A stretch of 64,000 bases of DNA. It comes from Corynebacterium halotolerans. GTDB taxonomy: Bacteria; Actinomycetota; Actinomycetes; Mycobacteriales; Mycobacteriaceae. The stretch covers positions 310,001-374,000 of the forward strand of contig NZ_JVMD01000015.1 of the NCBI RefSeq assembly GCF_001056295.1, given 5' to 3'. Numbering within the stretch: the stretch's first letter is position 1; each line of letters begins with the position of its first letter. This document shows positions 37,086 to 45,974 of the stretch, piece after piece. The notes below the pieces were generated by a model. It was not told the DNA's origin, ran no database searches, and saw nothing but the letters and a program-made list of their open reading frames with translations. A program made the translations under genes and the position numbers.

Positions 37086-38234
37086 TCAGCGGCGGGTCTT
37101 CTTCGCGTCGCGGTCGGCCATGAAGCCGCCCGGCGTGGCCGAGCCCGCCGACGCGCGGATGTGCGAGGTGCGCGCGCCGGTGGCGTGGGCGTCGCCCGCG
37201 TGCTTTTCCCCGGCAACCGCGCCATGATCCGCTCCGTGATCCGCGCCCTCGTCCCCGTCCGCGCCATGTTCTCCGTCGCGGTCCGCACCGTGGTCGTCGC
37301 CGTGCCCGAAGGGCAGGACGTGCAGCACGGCGACGAGGATCGCGCCCCAGATGGCGCCGATGATCAGCGAGCACACGGTGTTGACCACCCAGGCCAGGAA
37401 GCCCGCGGGGACCATGGTCTCCAGGTGGTGGACGAAGTCATGCGGCGCGTGCCAGCCCAGTTCGTTGACGCCGACGAGGAGGATGTGGCCGCCGACCCAG
37501 AGCATGGCGAAGGTGCCGATGACCCCGATGACGGTCAGCACGATGGGCATCGCCTTGACCATGCCCATGCCGAACTTCCCCGCGAACCCGTCGCTGCGGT
37601 CGGCCATGGCCATGCCGATGTCGTCGATCTTCACCAGCAGCCCCACGACGCCGTAGACCAGCAGCGTGATGGCCAGCCCGACGACGACCAGGATCAGCGC
37701 GCGGCGCAGGAACGGCTGATTCGCCACCTCGTTGAGGCTGATCACCATGATCTCGGCCGAGAGGATGAGGTCGGTGAAGATCGCGGATTTCACCAGGGAG
37801 TCCTCGTCCGCGGGCTCCCGGTCGACGACGGCGGACTCGCGGGCGGCGCGTTCCTCGTCGGTTTCGCGGGACAGCTTGTGCGAGATCTTCTCCCACACCT
37901 TCTCCATGCCCTCGAAGCACAGGTAGGAGCCGCCGAGCATGAGAATCGGCGTGAGCAGCCACGGCAGGAACTGCGACAGCAGCAGGGCGATCGGCAGGAT
38001 GATCACGAGCTTGTTGACCAGCGACCCCTTCGCGATGCGCCAGATCATGGGCAGCTCGCGCTTGGGCTGGATGCCCGTGACGTACTGCGGGGTCACCGCG
38101 GCGTCGTCGATGACGACGCCGGCGGCCTTCGCGCCCGCCTTGCCCGTCGCCGCGGCGATGTCGTCCGTCGAGGCGGCGGCCGCGCGGGCCAGCGCGGCGA
38201 CGTCGTCGAGCAGGGCCGCGAGACCGCCGCTCAT
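37086..38234 (-). CDS. DUF808 membrane protein (YedI type)
   Basis: A 382-residue integral membrane protein. It begins with GGLAALLDDVAALARAAAAS and has DDAAVTPQYVTGIQPKRELP (about 43-62), the family hallmark, followed by about six to seven spans. The C-terminal 65 residues are a cytosolic or external His/Asp/Gly-rich stretch (HGDDHGADRDGEHGAD) that looks like a metal-binding tail not typical of the family. Function unknown. Convergent with ychJ. Confidence 0.92.
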   Translation of the reverse strand: MSGGLAALLDDVAALARAAAASTDDIAAATGKAGAKAAGVVIDDAAVTPQYVTGIQPKRELPMIWRIAKGSLVNKLVIILPIALLLSQFLPWLLTPILMLGGSYLCFEGMEKVWEKISHKLSRETDEERAARESAVVDREPADEDSLVKSAIFTDLILSAEIMVISLNEVANQPFLRRALILVVVGLAITLLVYGVVGLLVKIDDIGMAMADRSDGFAGKFGMGMVKAMPIVLTVIGVIGTFAMLWVGGHILLVGVNELGWHAPHDFVHHLETMVPAGFLAWVVNTVCSLIIGAIWGAILVAVLHVLPFGHGDDHGADRDGEHGADGDEGADHGADHGAVAGEKHAGDAHATGARTSHIRASAGSATPGGFMADRDAKKTRR

Positions 38235-38364
38235 CGGGCCGCCCCCCGGGACTCGGTGGGGCCGGTGCTCGTGCGTTGATCCATGGAACGGATTCTATGC
38301 GGGTGCACCGGCATCTTCCCGATATCGGCGCGTGGCGCGGTGCCCGGCGGTAACGTTTCCGGGC

Positions 38365-38823
38365 ATGCGAATGACCCCCCGACGACTCACCAGGTTCATG
38401 TGGATGTGGCCGCCGTTCCTCGGCGCCGGCGTGCGCGTGGCGGAGGCCGACGACGACGGCACGCGGGTCGTCGTCAAGCACCGCCTGCGCCCGTGGAACG
38501 CCAACGCCGTCGGGACCGTCTTCGGCGGCACACTGCAGTCGATGACGGACCCGTTCTTCATGATCCTCGCGATGCACCAGCTCGGCCGCGGTTACCGCGT
38601 GTGGGACACCGAGGCGTCGATCGAGTTCATCAAGCCGGGCCGGGGCCCCGTCACCGCGGAGATCAGGATGCCGGCCGAGGTCATCGAGGAGATCCGCGCC
38701 GAAACGGCCGGCGGCGACAAGCACCTGCGCTGGTTCGAATGCGACATCGTCGACGAGGACGGCGACGTGGTGGCGAAGGTCCGCAAGCGCCTGTATTTCC
38801 GCAAGGCGAAGCCGAAGGCCTGA
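38365..38823 (+). CDS. DUF4442 hot-dog-fold thioesterase-like protein
   Basis: A 152-residue single hot-dog domain. Family pattern: N-terminal TRFMWMWPPFLGAGVRV, then NANAVGTVFGGTLQSMTDPF (about 47-66), where the VGTVFGG helix lines the active site, and YRVWDTEASIEFIKPGRG. These proteins may hydrolyse acyl-CoA or just bind acyl chains. TAACGT ends 8 nt before ATG 38365; ATG 38371 is an alternative. The GCTTNNCGACG copy at 38469 is in the VVVKH codons. Confidence 0.85.
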   Translation: MRMTPRRLTRFMWMWPPFLGAGVRVAEADDDGTRVVVKHRLRPWNANAVGTVFGGTLQSMTDPFFMILAMHQLGRGYRVWDTEASIEFIKPGRGPVTAEIRMPAEVIEEIRAETAGGDKHLRWFECDIVDEDGDVVAKVRKRLYFRKAKPKA

Positions 38824-38876
38824 CCCCGGCGGCCGCGGTGCTCCGCCGTCCGCGGGCCATGGCATGATCGGGAACC

Positions 38877-39701
38877 ATGAACGAGCAGGAGAACCAGCCC
38901 GGACGCCGCCCGGAGCGGCTCGATCTGCAGCCCGGCCGGCAGCCCGACCCGGCGGGCGATCCCGCGGCGTCCCCGCAGGCCGACCCGTCGCAGATCCCGA
39001 ATGATCCGTCGCAGATGACCTCGCGCCGGCCGTCGTTCGCCGACACCTACCGATCCGTGCGGACGGCCAACGAGGAGCAGGCGGTCGAGGACCCGGAAGA
39101 GCGCCCCACCACGGCGTTCGTGGTCGTCGACGCGCAAAACGACTTTTCCGAGGGCGGCTCGCTGGCCGTCGACGGCGCCATCGCCGCCTACCGCGCCACG
39201 CACATGCACCTGGCCGGCCGCGCCGGGAAGTACGCCGTGCTGGTGACCACCCGCGACAACCACATCGACCCGGGCGACCACTGGTCCGAGAACCCCGATT
39301 ACGCGGACACGTGGCCCCGGCACTGCGCGGCGGGGGAGCCCGGCTCGGAACTCCACCCCGAGATGGTCCGCGCCCTGGATTACTTCGCCGCGACCAACCC
39401 GCAGGCGGTGCGCATCGACGTCACCAAGGGCGAGTTCGAGGCCGCCTACTCCGGTTTCGAGGGCAGGACGGAGGCCGGGGTCCTGCTCGCCGACGCCCTG
39501 CGCGCCGCCGACGTGACGCACCTCGAGGTCGTCGGCGTGGCCACCGACCACTGCGTCCGGGCCACGGTGCTCGATGCGCTGCGGGAGGGATTCGAGGTCA
39601 CCGTGCACGCCAACCAGATCGCCGCCGTCGACGCCGAGCGCGGGGCGAAGGCCCTTCGGGAGATGGCGGACGCCGGGGCCGAGATCGCCTCGGCGAAATG
39701 A
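38877..39701 (+). CDS. pncA: nicotinamidase (isochorismatase family)
   Basis: Hydrolyses nicotinamide to nicotinate for NAD salvage (and would activate pyrazinamide). The catalytic triad is visible: Asp85 (VVVDAQNDF), Lys184 (DVTKGEFEAAYSGF) and Cys226 (VATDHCVRAT). The metal ligands Asp127, His129 and His135 are in RDNHIDPGDHW. It has an unusual 75-residue N-terminal extension rich in Pro, Gln and Arg, of unknown role. CATGAT ends 8 nt before the ATG. The next gene overlaps its stop (ATGA). Confidence 0.93.
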   Translation: MNEQENQPGRRPERLDLQPGRQPDPAGDPAASPQADPSQIPNDPSQMTSRRPSFADTYRSVRTANEEQAVEDPEERPTTAFVVVDAQNDFSEGGSLAVDGAIAAYRATHMHLAGRAGKYAVLVTTRDNHIDPGDHWSENPDYADTWPRHCAAGEPGSELHPEMVRALDYFAATNPQAVRIDVTKGEFEAAYSGFEGRTEAGVLLADALRAADVTHLEVVGVATDHCVRATVLDALREGFEVTVHANQIAAVDAERGAKALREMADAGAEIASAK

Positions 39702-40243
39702 GCGCGGGCGCCGGGGTCCACGGGGGAGATGCCGCCTGCGCGTGCGGCGGTTCTCATGCGGACGATGCCGCCTGCGCGGGCGGCGGGCCCCACACCGGCG
39801 ACGGGGCCCATGCGGGCGTGAGCGAGCGGGCCGCGTCCTGGCTGGCCACCACGCCCGCCGGGCCGCTGCTCGTGGCCGGTGGCGCGGCCTGCGGGTGCGC
39901 GGTACTGGCCGTCGCCGATCCCACGAACCCGGGCGGTCCGATTCCGGTGTGCCCGACGAAGGCCCTGTTGGGGGTCACCTGCCCCGTCTGCGGCACGACG
40001 CGGATGCTGTACTCGCTGTCCCACTTCGACCTCACCGGTGCGATCCGCTACAACGCCGTCGCCCTGGTGGCGGTGGTCATGCTCGCGTGGCTCTGGGTGG
40101 TCTGGTTGGGCCGGACCGTCGGCAAGCGCCTGCCCACGTGGACGACGTGGCGGTGGCTGACGCACGTCATCGTCGGGGTGCTGGTGGCGTGGACGGTCAT
40201 CCGCCTGCTGCCCTTCGCGCCCTTCACCGCCCTGCACGTGTAG
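39698..40243 (+). CDS. DUF2752 membrane protein
   Basis: A 181-residue protein with a Cys/Gly/His-rich N-terminal stretch (two copies of the pattern GDAACxCGGxH-DDAACAGG) and three membrane spans. The DUF2752 core is CPTKALLGVTCPVCGTTRML (about 88-107). The family sits in bacterial membranes with unknown job. ATG overlaps the pncA stop, so it is co-translated with the nicotinamidase; a functional link is possible but unproven. Confidence 0.88.
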   Translation: MSAGAGVHGGDAACACGGSHADDAACAGGGPHTGDGAHAGVSERAASWLATTPAGPLLVAGGAACGCAVLAVADPTNPGGPIPVCPTKALLGVTCPVCGTTRMLYSLSHFDLTGAIRYNAVALVAVVMLAWLWVVWLGRTVGKRLPTWTTWRWLTHVIVGVLVAWTVIRLLPFAPFTALHV

Positions 40244-40337
40244 TCGGCCGCACCCGCCGTCCATCCGGTCGGTATCCCGCACCCCTCCGACCGCCCGTCC
40301 AGCATCGCGCCCCCGCAACGTCACGGGGACGCGACTC

Positions 40338-40907
40338 CTAGTCGAACAGCACGTCCGACAGCGGGACGGGCGAGATGCCGTCGTGCATGCGCGCGGTGTC
40401 CACGTACTTTGCGGCGTGGTGGACGAAGCCCCGCACGGTCTCGTCGTCGAGCTCGCGGCGCACCTTCGCGGGCACGCCGGCGGCCAGGGAACGCGCGGGG
40501 ATCTCCTGGTTCTCCAGGACCACGGCGCCGGCGGCGATGAGGCAGCCCTCGCCGATGACGGAGTGCGACAGCAGCGCCGACTTCATGCCCACCAGGGTGC
40601 CGTCGCCGACCCGCGTTCCGTGGATCAGCGCCATGTGGCCGACGGTGACGTCGTCGCCCAGCACGGTTTCGGCGTCGGAGTCGACGTGGATGGTGGAGTT
40701 GTCCTGGATGTTCGTCCGCGCGCCGATGGTGATGGAGTTGACGTCGGCGCGCAGCACGGACCCGTAGAACACCGAGGAGTCGGGGCCGATCTCCACGTCG
40801 CCGATGATCACCGCGCCGGGGGCGATCCACGCCGACCGGTGGATGCGGGGAGTCTTTCCGTTGCAGGGGAAGATCAGCGGGGCCAGATTGATTGGGTTCG
40901 CGTCCAT
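40338..40907 (-). CDS. gamma carbonic anhydrase family protein
   Basis: A 189-residue left-handed beta-helix protein of the YrdA/CaiE gamma-carbonic-anhydrase-like family. Hexapeptide repeats run from IHRSAWIAPGAVIIGDVEIG through IQDNSTIHVDSD. The three zinc histidines fit HVD, GHMALIHG; the catalytic acid region is NIQDNS. It may hydrate CO2 or be a relative with another role. ATG 40916, three codons upstream, is an alternative start. Confidence 0.92.
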   Translation of the reverse strand: MDANPINLAPLIFPCNGKTPRIHRSAWIAPGAVIIGDVEIGPDSSVFYGSVLRADVNSITIGARTNIQDNSTIHVDSDAETVLGDDVTVGHMALIHGTRVGDGTLVGMKSALLSHSVIGEGCLIAAGAVVLENQEIPARSLAAGVPAKVRRELDDETVRGFVHHAAKYVDTARMHDGISPVPLSDVLFD

Positions 40908-40993
40908 GCCGACCATTTTGCCCAAGAACGCGTCGGCACGGGGCCGAACCGCCCGTTCCGGGCCCCTGCTTTGCGACGGCCCGCGTCCCCGCA

Positions 40994-41671
40994 TCACACG
41001 TGCAGGCCGGCTTTCCGGCGGCGTTCCCGATTGGCCAGCGCCACGGCGGTGCCCGCGACGATCATCGCGGTGACCACCCACACCGCCTTGAGGCCGACCG
41101 TCGTGAAGCACCAGCCGCCGAAGACCGCGCCGAGCGCGAGCGACGCCCACAGCAGGAAGTAGTTGATCCAGTCGCGGTGGGATCCGCCGAAGAAGGCGCC
41201 GACGAAGCGCTGGGACATCTTCACCAGGGTGCCGGTCATGTAGGTCAGCGAGATGGAGACTTCGCCGTCGCGCTCGAAGATGCTGTTCATCGCGCCGACG
41301 GTGAAGGAAAGGCTGAGCACCGCCGGCAGCTCCGAACCCGTGACCACCCAGATCGAGGCGATGGTGGCGGTGAGGCACGTGAACAGCAGCACCGCCTCGC
41401 GCGGCCGCGTCGGCGGCAGGTGGCGGTGGCCGAGGCGGCTGATCAGCGCGCCGATCATCACCCCGACCAGGAAGAGCGCCATCACCCCGGCGGCCTTGCC
41501 GGCGACGTCCCAGGCGCCCTCGGCGAACGCGGCGGTCAGTCGCGTGGTGTTGCCCGACATGAAGGACAGGAAGAAGCCGCCGAGGTACAGGAACCCCAGA
41601 GCGTCGATGAACCCCGTGATGGATGACAGGTACACGGCGAGCGCGCGCTCGCCCGGGCGGTAACCCTCCAC
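40994..41671 (-). CDS. YoaK (DUF1275) family membrane protein
   Basis: A 225-residue protein with about six spans. Family features: YLSSITGFIDALGFLYLGGF (about 15-34) and FLSFMSGNTTRLTAAFAEGA just after. Function unknown. GTG 41671 is chosen because GAGGAGG lies 6 nt upstream; the reading frame stays open to 44023 but that part is antisense to the BCCT gene. It is divergent from the BCCT carrier. Confidence 0.9.
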   Translation of the reverse strand: MEGYRPGERALAVYLSSITGFIDALGFLYLGGFFLSFMSGNTTRLTAAFAEGAWDVAGKAAGVMALFLVGVMIGALISRLGHRHLPPTRPREAVLLFTCLTATIASIWVVTGSELPAVLSLSFTVGAMNSIFERDGEVSISLTYMTGTLVKMSQRFVGAFFGGSHRDWINYFLLWASLALGAVFGGWCFTTVGLKAVWVVTAMIVAGTAVALANRERRRKAGLHV

Positions 41672-41731
41672 TCGAACCTCCTCGAACACCGTTTGGCCAG
41701 GCCACGCAAGTGAACGAGGTTGCCCAGGCGC

Positions 41732-41745
41732 TATTATGATTATGT
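41732..41745 (+). promoter_or_regulatory. AT-rich promoter core before the BCCT gene
   Basis: The run TATTATGATTATGT stands out in GC-rich DNA and holds overlapping -10 candidates (TATTAT, TATGAT). It is 32 nt before ATG 41777, so this gene has a 5' leader unlike many neighbours. Confidence 0.5.
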
Positions 41746-41776
41746 CAGCGTCAACCAGACACGGAAGGCACTCAGG

Positions 41777-43705
41777 ATGAATCCCCAGGATTCGATTCCC
41801 GAAAAGCAATCTACCGGCACCGCGGACGGCTCCACGGGCGCGGACGCCGACGAGAAACCGCGGTCCATCACGGAAGTCGGCGCAGACGGGAAGAAGAGGA
41901 CCCGGTTCCGCTGGCTGAAGACCGACCCCCTCATTTTCTTCGCCTCGGTCGGTTTCATCCTGGTTTTCGTCGCATTCACGGTCTTCATGGGCGACACCGC
42001 CCGCCAGGCGTACTCCACCGCCTCGACCTGGGTGACCGGCAACCTCGGCTGGCTGTTCATCGGAGGCGTGTCCGCGGCCCTGATCTTCCTGATCGGCGTC
42101 TTCGTGTCGAGGTACGGCAACCTCAAGCTCGGCGATGACGACGAGGACCCCGAGTTCACCGTCGCCGAGTGGTTCGGCATGCTCTTCGCCGGCGGCACCG
42201 GCTCGATGCTGATGTTCTGGGGCGTCGCCGAGCCCATGAACCACGCCATCAATTCGCCCCGCAACTTCGAGCCGATGAGCATCGAGGCGCGCCAGGAGGC
42301 GATGGCCTTCACCACCTACCACCTGGGCATCCACATGTGGGTGATCATGGCGCTGCCGGGGCTGGCGCTGGGGTACTTCATCTACAAGCGCAAGCTGCCG
42401 CCGCGCGTGTCGTCGATTTTCGCGCCGCTGCTGGGCGAGAAGATCTACGCCTGGCCGGGCAAGCTCATCGACGCGGTGGCCATCATCGGAACCGTGTTCG
42501 GCATCGCGGTGTCGGTGGGCATGGGCGCCATGCAGATCAACTCCGGCGCCTCCCGCGTCCTGGGCCTGGCGGAGAATTCGATGGTCCAGCTGCTGCTCAT
42601 CGCGGCGATCATCATCGTCGCCTCCATCTCCGTGGCCCGCGGCCTGGACAAGGGCATCAAGCTGCTGTCCAACATCAACATCTGGATGGCCGTGGCGCTG
42701 ATGGTCTTCGTGCTGCTGATGGGCCCGACGCTGACGCTGCTCAAGCAGGTGGTCGACACCGTCGGCATCTACGCCGGCGAGCTGCCGCGGATCATGTTCT
42801 GGACCGACTCGTACAACCTCAACCCGGAGTGGTCGCAGGGCACGTGGACGGTGTTCTACTGGGCGTGGACCATCTGCTGGTCGCCGTTCGTGGGCATGTT
42901 CGTCGCCCGCATCTCCCGCGGCCGGACGGTGCGCCAGTTCATCGCGGGCGTCATCGCGCTGCCGACGATCTTCGTCATCATCTGGTTCTCGGTATTCGGG
43001 CGCGCCGGCTTCGAGCTGGAGGCCGCCGACCCGGGCGTCCTGTCGGAGCCGGTGGTGAAGGGCGGCGACCCGTCGCCCGCCCTGTTCATTCTGCTGGAGC
43101 AGTACCCGCTGGCCACCGCGATGAGCGTGATCGCGCTGCTGGTGATCATGATCTTCTTCGTCACGTCCATCGACTCCGCGGCGATGGTCACCGACATGAT
43201 GTCGACCGGCGAGGAGAACAAGGCGCCCACGTCCTACCGGATCCTGTGGGGCGTGATGATCGGCGCGGTCGCCGGCGCCATGCTGGTGATTTCCGGCGAG
43301 TCGGGCATCCTCGCGCTGCAGGAGGTGGTGATCCTCATCGGCGTGCCGTTCTTCTTCATGCACTTCGTGATGATGTGGTCGCTGATCAAGGGCATGAGCG
43401 ACGACCACATGGCCGTGCGCCGGCCGCGGACCCGCTCGTGGGAGAAGACCGATACGCCCGAGAAGCTCGCCGCCCACGAGGCCGCCCCGGCGCCGGGGTA
43501 CGACGAAGAAGGCAACGAGCTGCCGCCGATCGAGTACTCCTACGACGAGGACGGGACGTTGGTCATCTCCGGCGACGTCCGCGTCGACGGCGAGTTCATC
43601 GACGACGACCGCGAGGGCGATGCATCGTCGGGCGCGTCCGCCACGATGCCCGCCGATGACCGCGGCACGCCCCCGTCGGGGACGAACGAGGGCCCCCGGA
43701 AGTAG
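41777..43705 (+). CDS. BCCT family compatible-solute transporter
   Basis: Betaine/carnitine/choline transporter of 642 residues with twelve spans. The family signature WAWTICWSPFVGMFVARISR is at about 365-384, and the sodium/substrate stretch GMGAMQINSGASRVLG is in TM3. Long charged tails flank the core: about 55 residues at the N-terminus and about 90 acidic residues at the C-terminus. In C. glutamicum carriers of this family, tails of this sort sense osmotic stress. Substrate (betaine, ectoine or proline) cannot be settled. GGAAGG lies 9 nt before ATG 41777. Confidence 0.94.
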   Translation: MNPQDSIPEKQSTGTADGSTGADADEKPRSITEVGADGKKRTRFRWLKTDPLIFFASVGFILVFVAFTVFMGDTARQAYSTASTWVTGNLGWLFIGGVSAALIFLIGVFVSRYGNLKLGDDDEDPEFTVAEWFGMLFAGGTGSMLMFWGVAEPMNHAINSPRNFEPMSIEARQEAMAFTTYHLGIHMWVIMALPGLALGYFIYKRKLPPRVSSIFAPLLGEKIYAWPGKLIDAVAIIGTVFGIAVSVGMGAMQINSGASRVLGLAENSMVQLLLIAAIIIVASISVARGLDKGIKLLSNINIWMAVALMVFVLLMGPTLTLLKQVVDTVGIYAGELPRIMFWTDSYNLNPEWSQGTWTVFYWAWTICWSPFVGMFVARISRGRTVRQFIAGVIALPTIFVIIWFSVFGRAGFELEAADPGVLSEPVVKGGDPSPALFILLEQYPLATAMSVIALLVIMIFFVTSIDSAAMVTDMMSTGEENKAPTSYRILWGVMIGAVAGAMLVISGESGILALQEVVILIGVPFFFMHFVMMWSLIKGMSDDHMAVRRPRTRSWEKTDTPEKLAAHEAAPAPGYDEEGNELPPIEYSYDEDGTLVISGDVRVDGEFIDDDREGDASSGASATMPADDRGTPPSGTNEGPRK

Positions 43706-43747
43706 ATTTCGCGGGCCGCTCGGCGAGCGGGAGGCCGGATTCCCGGT

Positions 43748-43753
43748 TACGTT
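43748..43753 (+). promoter_or_regulatory. -10 hexamer of the hydrolase gene, leaderless layout
   Basis: TACGTT ends 7 nt before the GTG at 43761. Confidence 0.5.
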
Positions 43754-43760
43754 GCGTTGC

Positions 43761-44777
43761 GTGCGCACGATCACCGCGACCGAACCCCTGCTTGCCGACG
43801 GCGTCCCGTTCGACGTCCGAGCTCGCGTCGCCGCGGGCATGATCGCGCGGTTGCCGGACACGGCGCGGTTCGCCCAGATCAAGCGGCACGCGCGCGATTC
43901 CGAGGGCCTGCGGCCGGTCCTGGTGGGGCCGGGGCACCGATATGCGGCGATGGACCTGATCGGCCGGAAGGCCGATGCCACGGTCGTGTTCGTGCCGGGG
44001 GCGCGGGCGTTCATCTCGGACATCGACCGCTATTCGGAGAACATCTTTTCCGTGCGCCGCTCGCTGCGCCGCGACGCCGGGCCGGGTGTCCGCACCATCG
44101 TGTGGGCGGGCCATGACGTGCCGGGGACGTCGTTCATGTGGACCCACGACGGCATGCGGGTGTGCACCGGCGGCGTGGCGCTGGCCGATTTCGTCGCCGC
44201 CATCCGGGCCGAGGAGGGCGAGGGGCACCGCATCATCGTCGACGGGTTCAGCCTGGGCGCGTCGATCGCCGCGATGGCGGCGATGGTGCTCCACGCCCGC
44301 GGCGAGGCGCCCGTCGATGCGCTGATCATGGGCGGGTGCCCGGGGGTGCCCTACGACGACGTCGCCCAGCTGGGCATGCCCGTCGAGCGGGTCTTCGCCC
44401 ACCGCAGCGCCAACGACGTGTGCGGGTGCGGGGTCCTGGGCCACGATCCGCACGTCGACGAGCTGTCCTCCTGCCTGCACATCCCGATCCACGGCATCCG
44501 GCACGTCCCGCCGCGCGCGATCCCGGGCACGCCCTTCGACCGCTACGTCGATTTCCTCTGCGCGCTGATCGCCGACGGCGAAGCCGGCGGGTTCGTGGCC
44601 AAGCACCGCAAGCGCAGCCGCGTCGAACTCGGCGGCGTCGGATTCCGGCAGCTCAGGCGCTCGCGCACCCGGAATCTGGCGTTGTACCGGCCCTTCCTCG
44701 ATGCGGTGCCGGCGCCCGTTCCGGAGCCCGCCGAACCCCTCGCGAAGGTGCGCCGCGCGCGTATGCTGGCCTCATGA
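43761..44777 (+). CDS. alpha/beta hydrolase (DUF1023-like)
   Basis: A 338-residue hydrolase. The nucleophile elbow is VDGFSLGASIAA (GxSxG, Ser near 159), preceded by strands ATVVFVPGARAF and RTIVWAGHDVPGTSF. The catalytic His is likely in IHGIRHVPP. This pattern matches the alpha/beta hydrolases of mycolic-acid bacteria with a WAGHD-type motif. The C-terminal 70 residues are basic (KHRKRSRVELGG). The substrate is unknown. The stop overlaps the next gene (ATGA). Confidence 0.8.
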   Translation: MRTITATEPLLADGVPFDVRARVAAGMIARLPDTARFAQIKRHARDSEGLRPVLVGPGHRYAAMDLIGRKADATVVFVPGARAFISDIDRYSENIFSVRRSLRRDAGPGVRTIVWAGHDVPGTSFMWTHDGMRVCTGGVALADFVAAIRAEEGEGHRIIVDGFSLGASIAAMAAMVLHARGEAPVDALIMGGCPGVPYDDVAQLGMPVERVFAHRSANDVCGCGVLGHDPHVDELSSCLHIPIHGIRHVPPRAIPGTPFDRYVDFLCALIADGEAGGFVAKHRKRSRVELGGVGFRQLRRSRTRNLALYRPFLDAVPAPVPEPAEPLAKVRRARMLAS

Positions 44778-45097
44778 TTTTCATCGTCGTCAAGTTCCCC
44801 GTGAAGCCCGAGTACGCCGACGAGTGGATGACCCACGTCGCCGATTTCACGTCCGCCACCCGCACGGAGGCCGGAAACAAGTGGTTCGAGTGGTCCCGCT
44901 CGGTCGAGGACCCCAACGAGTACGTCCTGGTCGAGGCCTTCGAGGACGACGCCGCCGAGGCGCACGTCACCTCCGACCACTTCAAGGCGGCGCTGGAGAC
45001 CATGCAGCCGCTGCTCACCGAGACCCCGCGCATCGTCTCGCAGACGATCGAGGGCATGGACGGCTGGGACCGCATGGGCGAGCTGGAGGTCAATTGA
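44774..45097 (+). CDS. antibiotic biosynthesis monooxygenase domain protein
   Basis: A 107-residue ferredoxin-like ABM-domain protein of the putative quinol monooxygenase type. It starts IFIVVKFPVKPEYADEWMTH and has GNKWFEWSRSVEDPNEYVLV and the AHVTSDHFKAA loop that supplies the conserved histidine. These small enzymes oxidise quinols or degrade heme. The ATG overlaps the hydrolase stop, but TATGCT (44762-44767) also ends 6 nt before it, so it may be read both from the upstream mRNA and from its own leaderless start. Confidence 0.88.
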   Translation: MIFIVVKFPVKPEYADEWMTHVADFTSATRTEAGNKWFEWSRSVEDPNEYVLVEAFEDDAAEAHVTSDHFKAALETMQPLLTETPRIVSQTIEGMDGWDRMGELEVN

Positions 45098-45645
45098 TGC
45101 GCATCGGCCGAAGCCGGGCGGGGTTCCGGCGTGGCTTCGCGGCGGCCGGCGTCGCCGCCGCTCTCGCGTTGACCGGCTGCGGATACGATCCGAGCACCGC
45201 CGGAAAGCAGGAACCGCCGACCGGTTCGGCGCCGTCGGTGGGGGACGTGGACGTCGCAAAGCAGCGCGCCGCCCACCTCGTCGCCGACGCGGGGCAGCTG
45301 CTCCGCGCCACCGAGCACGTCCAGGGCGACGGTGCGGTGCCCGGTGAAATCAAGGATCTGGCCGGCCAGGTGCGCGGCCTGCTGGAGATGCAGACCGGGC
45401 GGCTCGATTCCGACGGCGGGGCATCCATGCTCACCGACGGCGAGCTCCAATCCGTGCTCGGCGCGTCGGGTCAGCAGGCCGGGGACGCCTACGTCGCCAT
45501 GCTGCGCACCCACGTGCCCCGATTGAAGAGCGGTTGGGAGGGCCTGGTGGAAGCGGGCGATCCCGACGTCGCCGGCGTCGCCCGGGACTCGGTCGAGCGC
45601 CTCGGTGCCCTCGAGGCGAAGCTCGCGGAGCTGCCCGGGAACTGA
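45097..45645 (+). CDS. putative lipoprotein
   Basis: A 182-residue exported protein. The signal has a basic start (MRIGRSRAGFRRGFA), a hydrophobic core and the lipobox LTGC with the modified Cys near 28. The mature protein is helical with EIKDLAGQVRGLLEMQTGRL, MLTDGELQSVLGASGQQAGD and AYVAMLRTHVPRL, which recalls the four-helix DUF305-type fold, though the His motif of that family is only partly present. The ATG overlaps the stop of the ABM gene (TGATG), making a three-gene unit from 43761. Confidence 0.75.
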   Translation: MRIGRSRAGFRRGFAAAGVAAALALTGCGYDPSTAGKQEPPTGSAPSVGDVDVAKQRAAHLVADAGQLLRATEHVQGDGAVPGEIKDLAGQVRGLLEMQTGRLDSDGGASMLTDGELQSVLGASGQQAGDAYVAMLRTHVPRLKSGWEGLVEAGDPDVAGVARDSVERLGALEAKLAELPGN

Positions 45646-45851
45646 CCCGGAAGGCCCGGCGGCGGCAGCGGTTCGGCTGGCGGTTGCGGCGGTGCGGCCG
45701 GCCCTGGGTAATCCGCGGTTCGGCCGGCGGCATCGGCGGTTCGGCGGGCCCGGGGCAATCGGCGGTTGCGGCCGTTCGGCCGGCCCCGGGTAAATCGACG
45801 GTGTTGGCGCATCGGCGCGCCCGTTCCGGCCCGCAAACCGTGAATGGCGGG
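45646..45851. repeat. degenerate GGCGGTTCGG-type repeats in a gene-free gap
   Basis: The gap holds at least five imperfect copies of GCGGTT(C/G)(G/C)GG and three of the type CCsGGGyAAtC. No gene or ribosome site is seen. A promoter for fadB2 lies at its right edge. Confidence 0.45.
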
Positions 45852-45857
45852 TAACGT
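45852..45857 (+). promoter_or_regulatory. fadB2 -10 hexamer
   Basis: TAACGT ends 6 nt before an in-frame ATG at 45864. The mRNA would either be leaderless and encode 37 extra residues or have a 111-nt leader before ATG 45975. Confidence 0.5.
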
Positions 45858-45974
45858 GGGCAAATGTCAGTGAGCGCGATCACCGAGGCGGCCCGCCGGC
45901 CGCCGCGACCGGGGCGCAAACGCCCCCGGGCGGGTGATCGCCACGCACCGAAATCCACGGGAGTGAACCTAAAC

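Noticed and set aside
40994-44023. 1009-codon open frame on the minus strand
   Set aside because: Only 40994-41671 (YoaK) looks like a protein. The rest is antisense to the BCCT and hydrolase genes, rich in His, Arg and Gln, and an artefact of few stop codons in GC-rich DNA.
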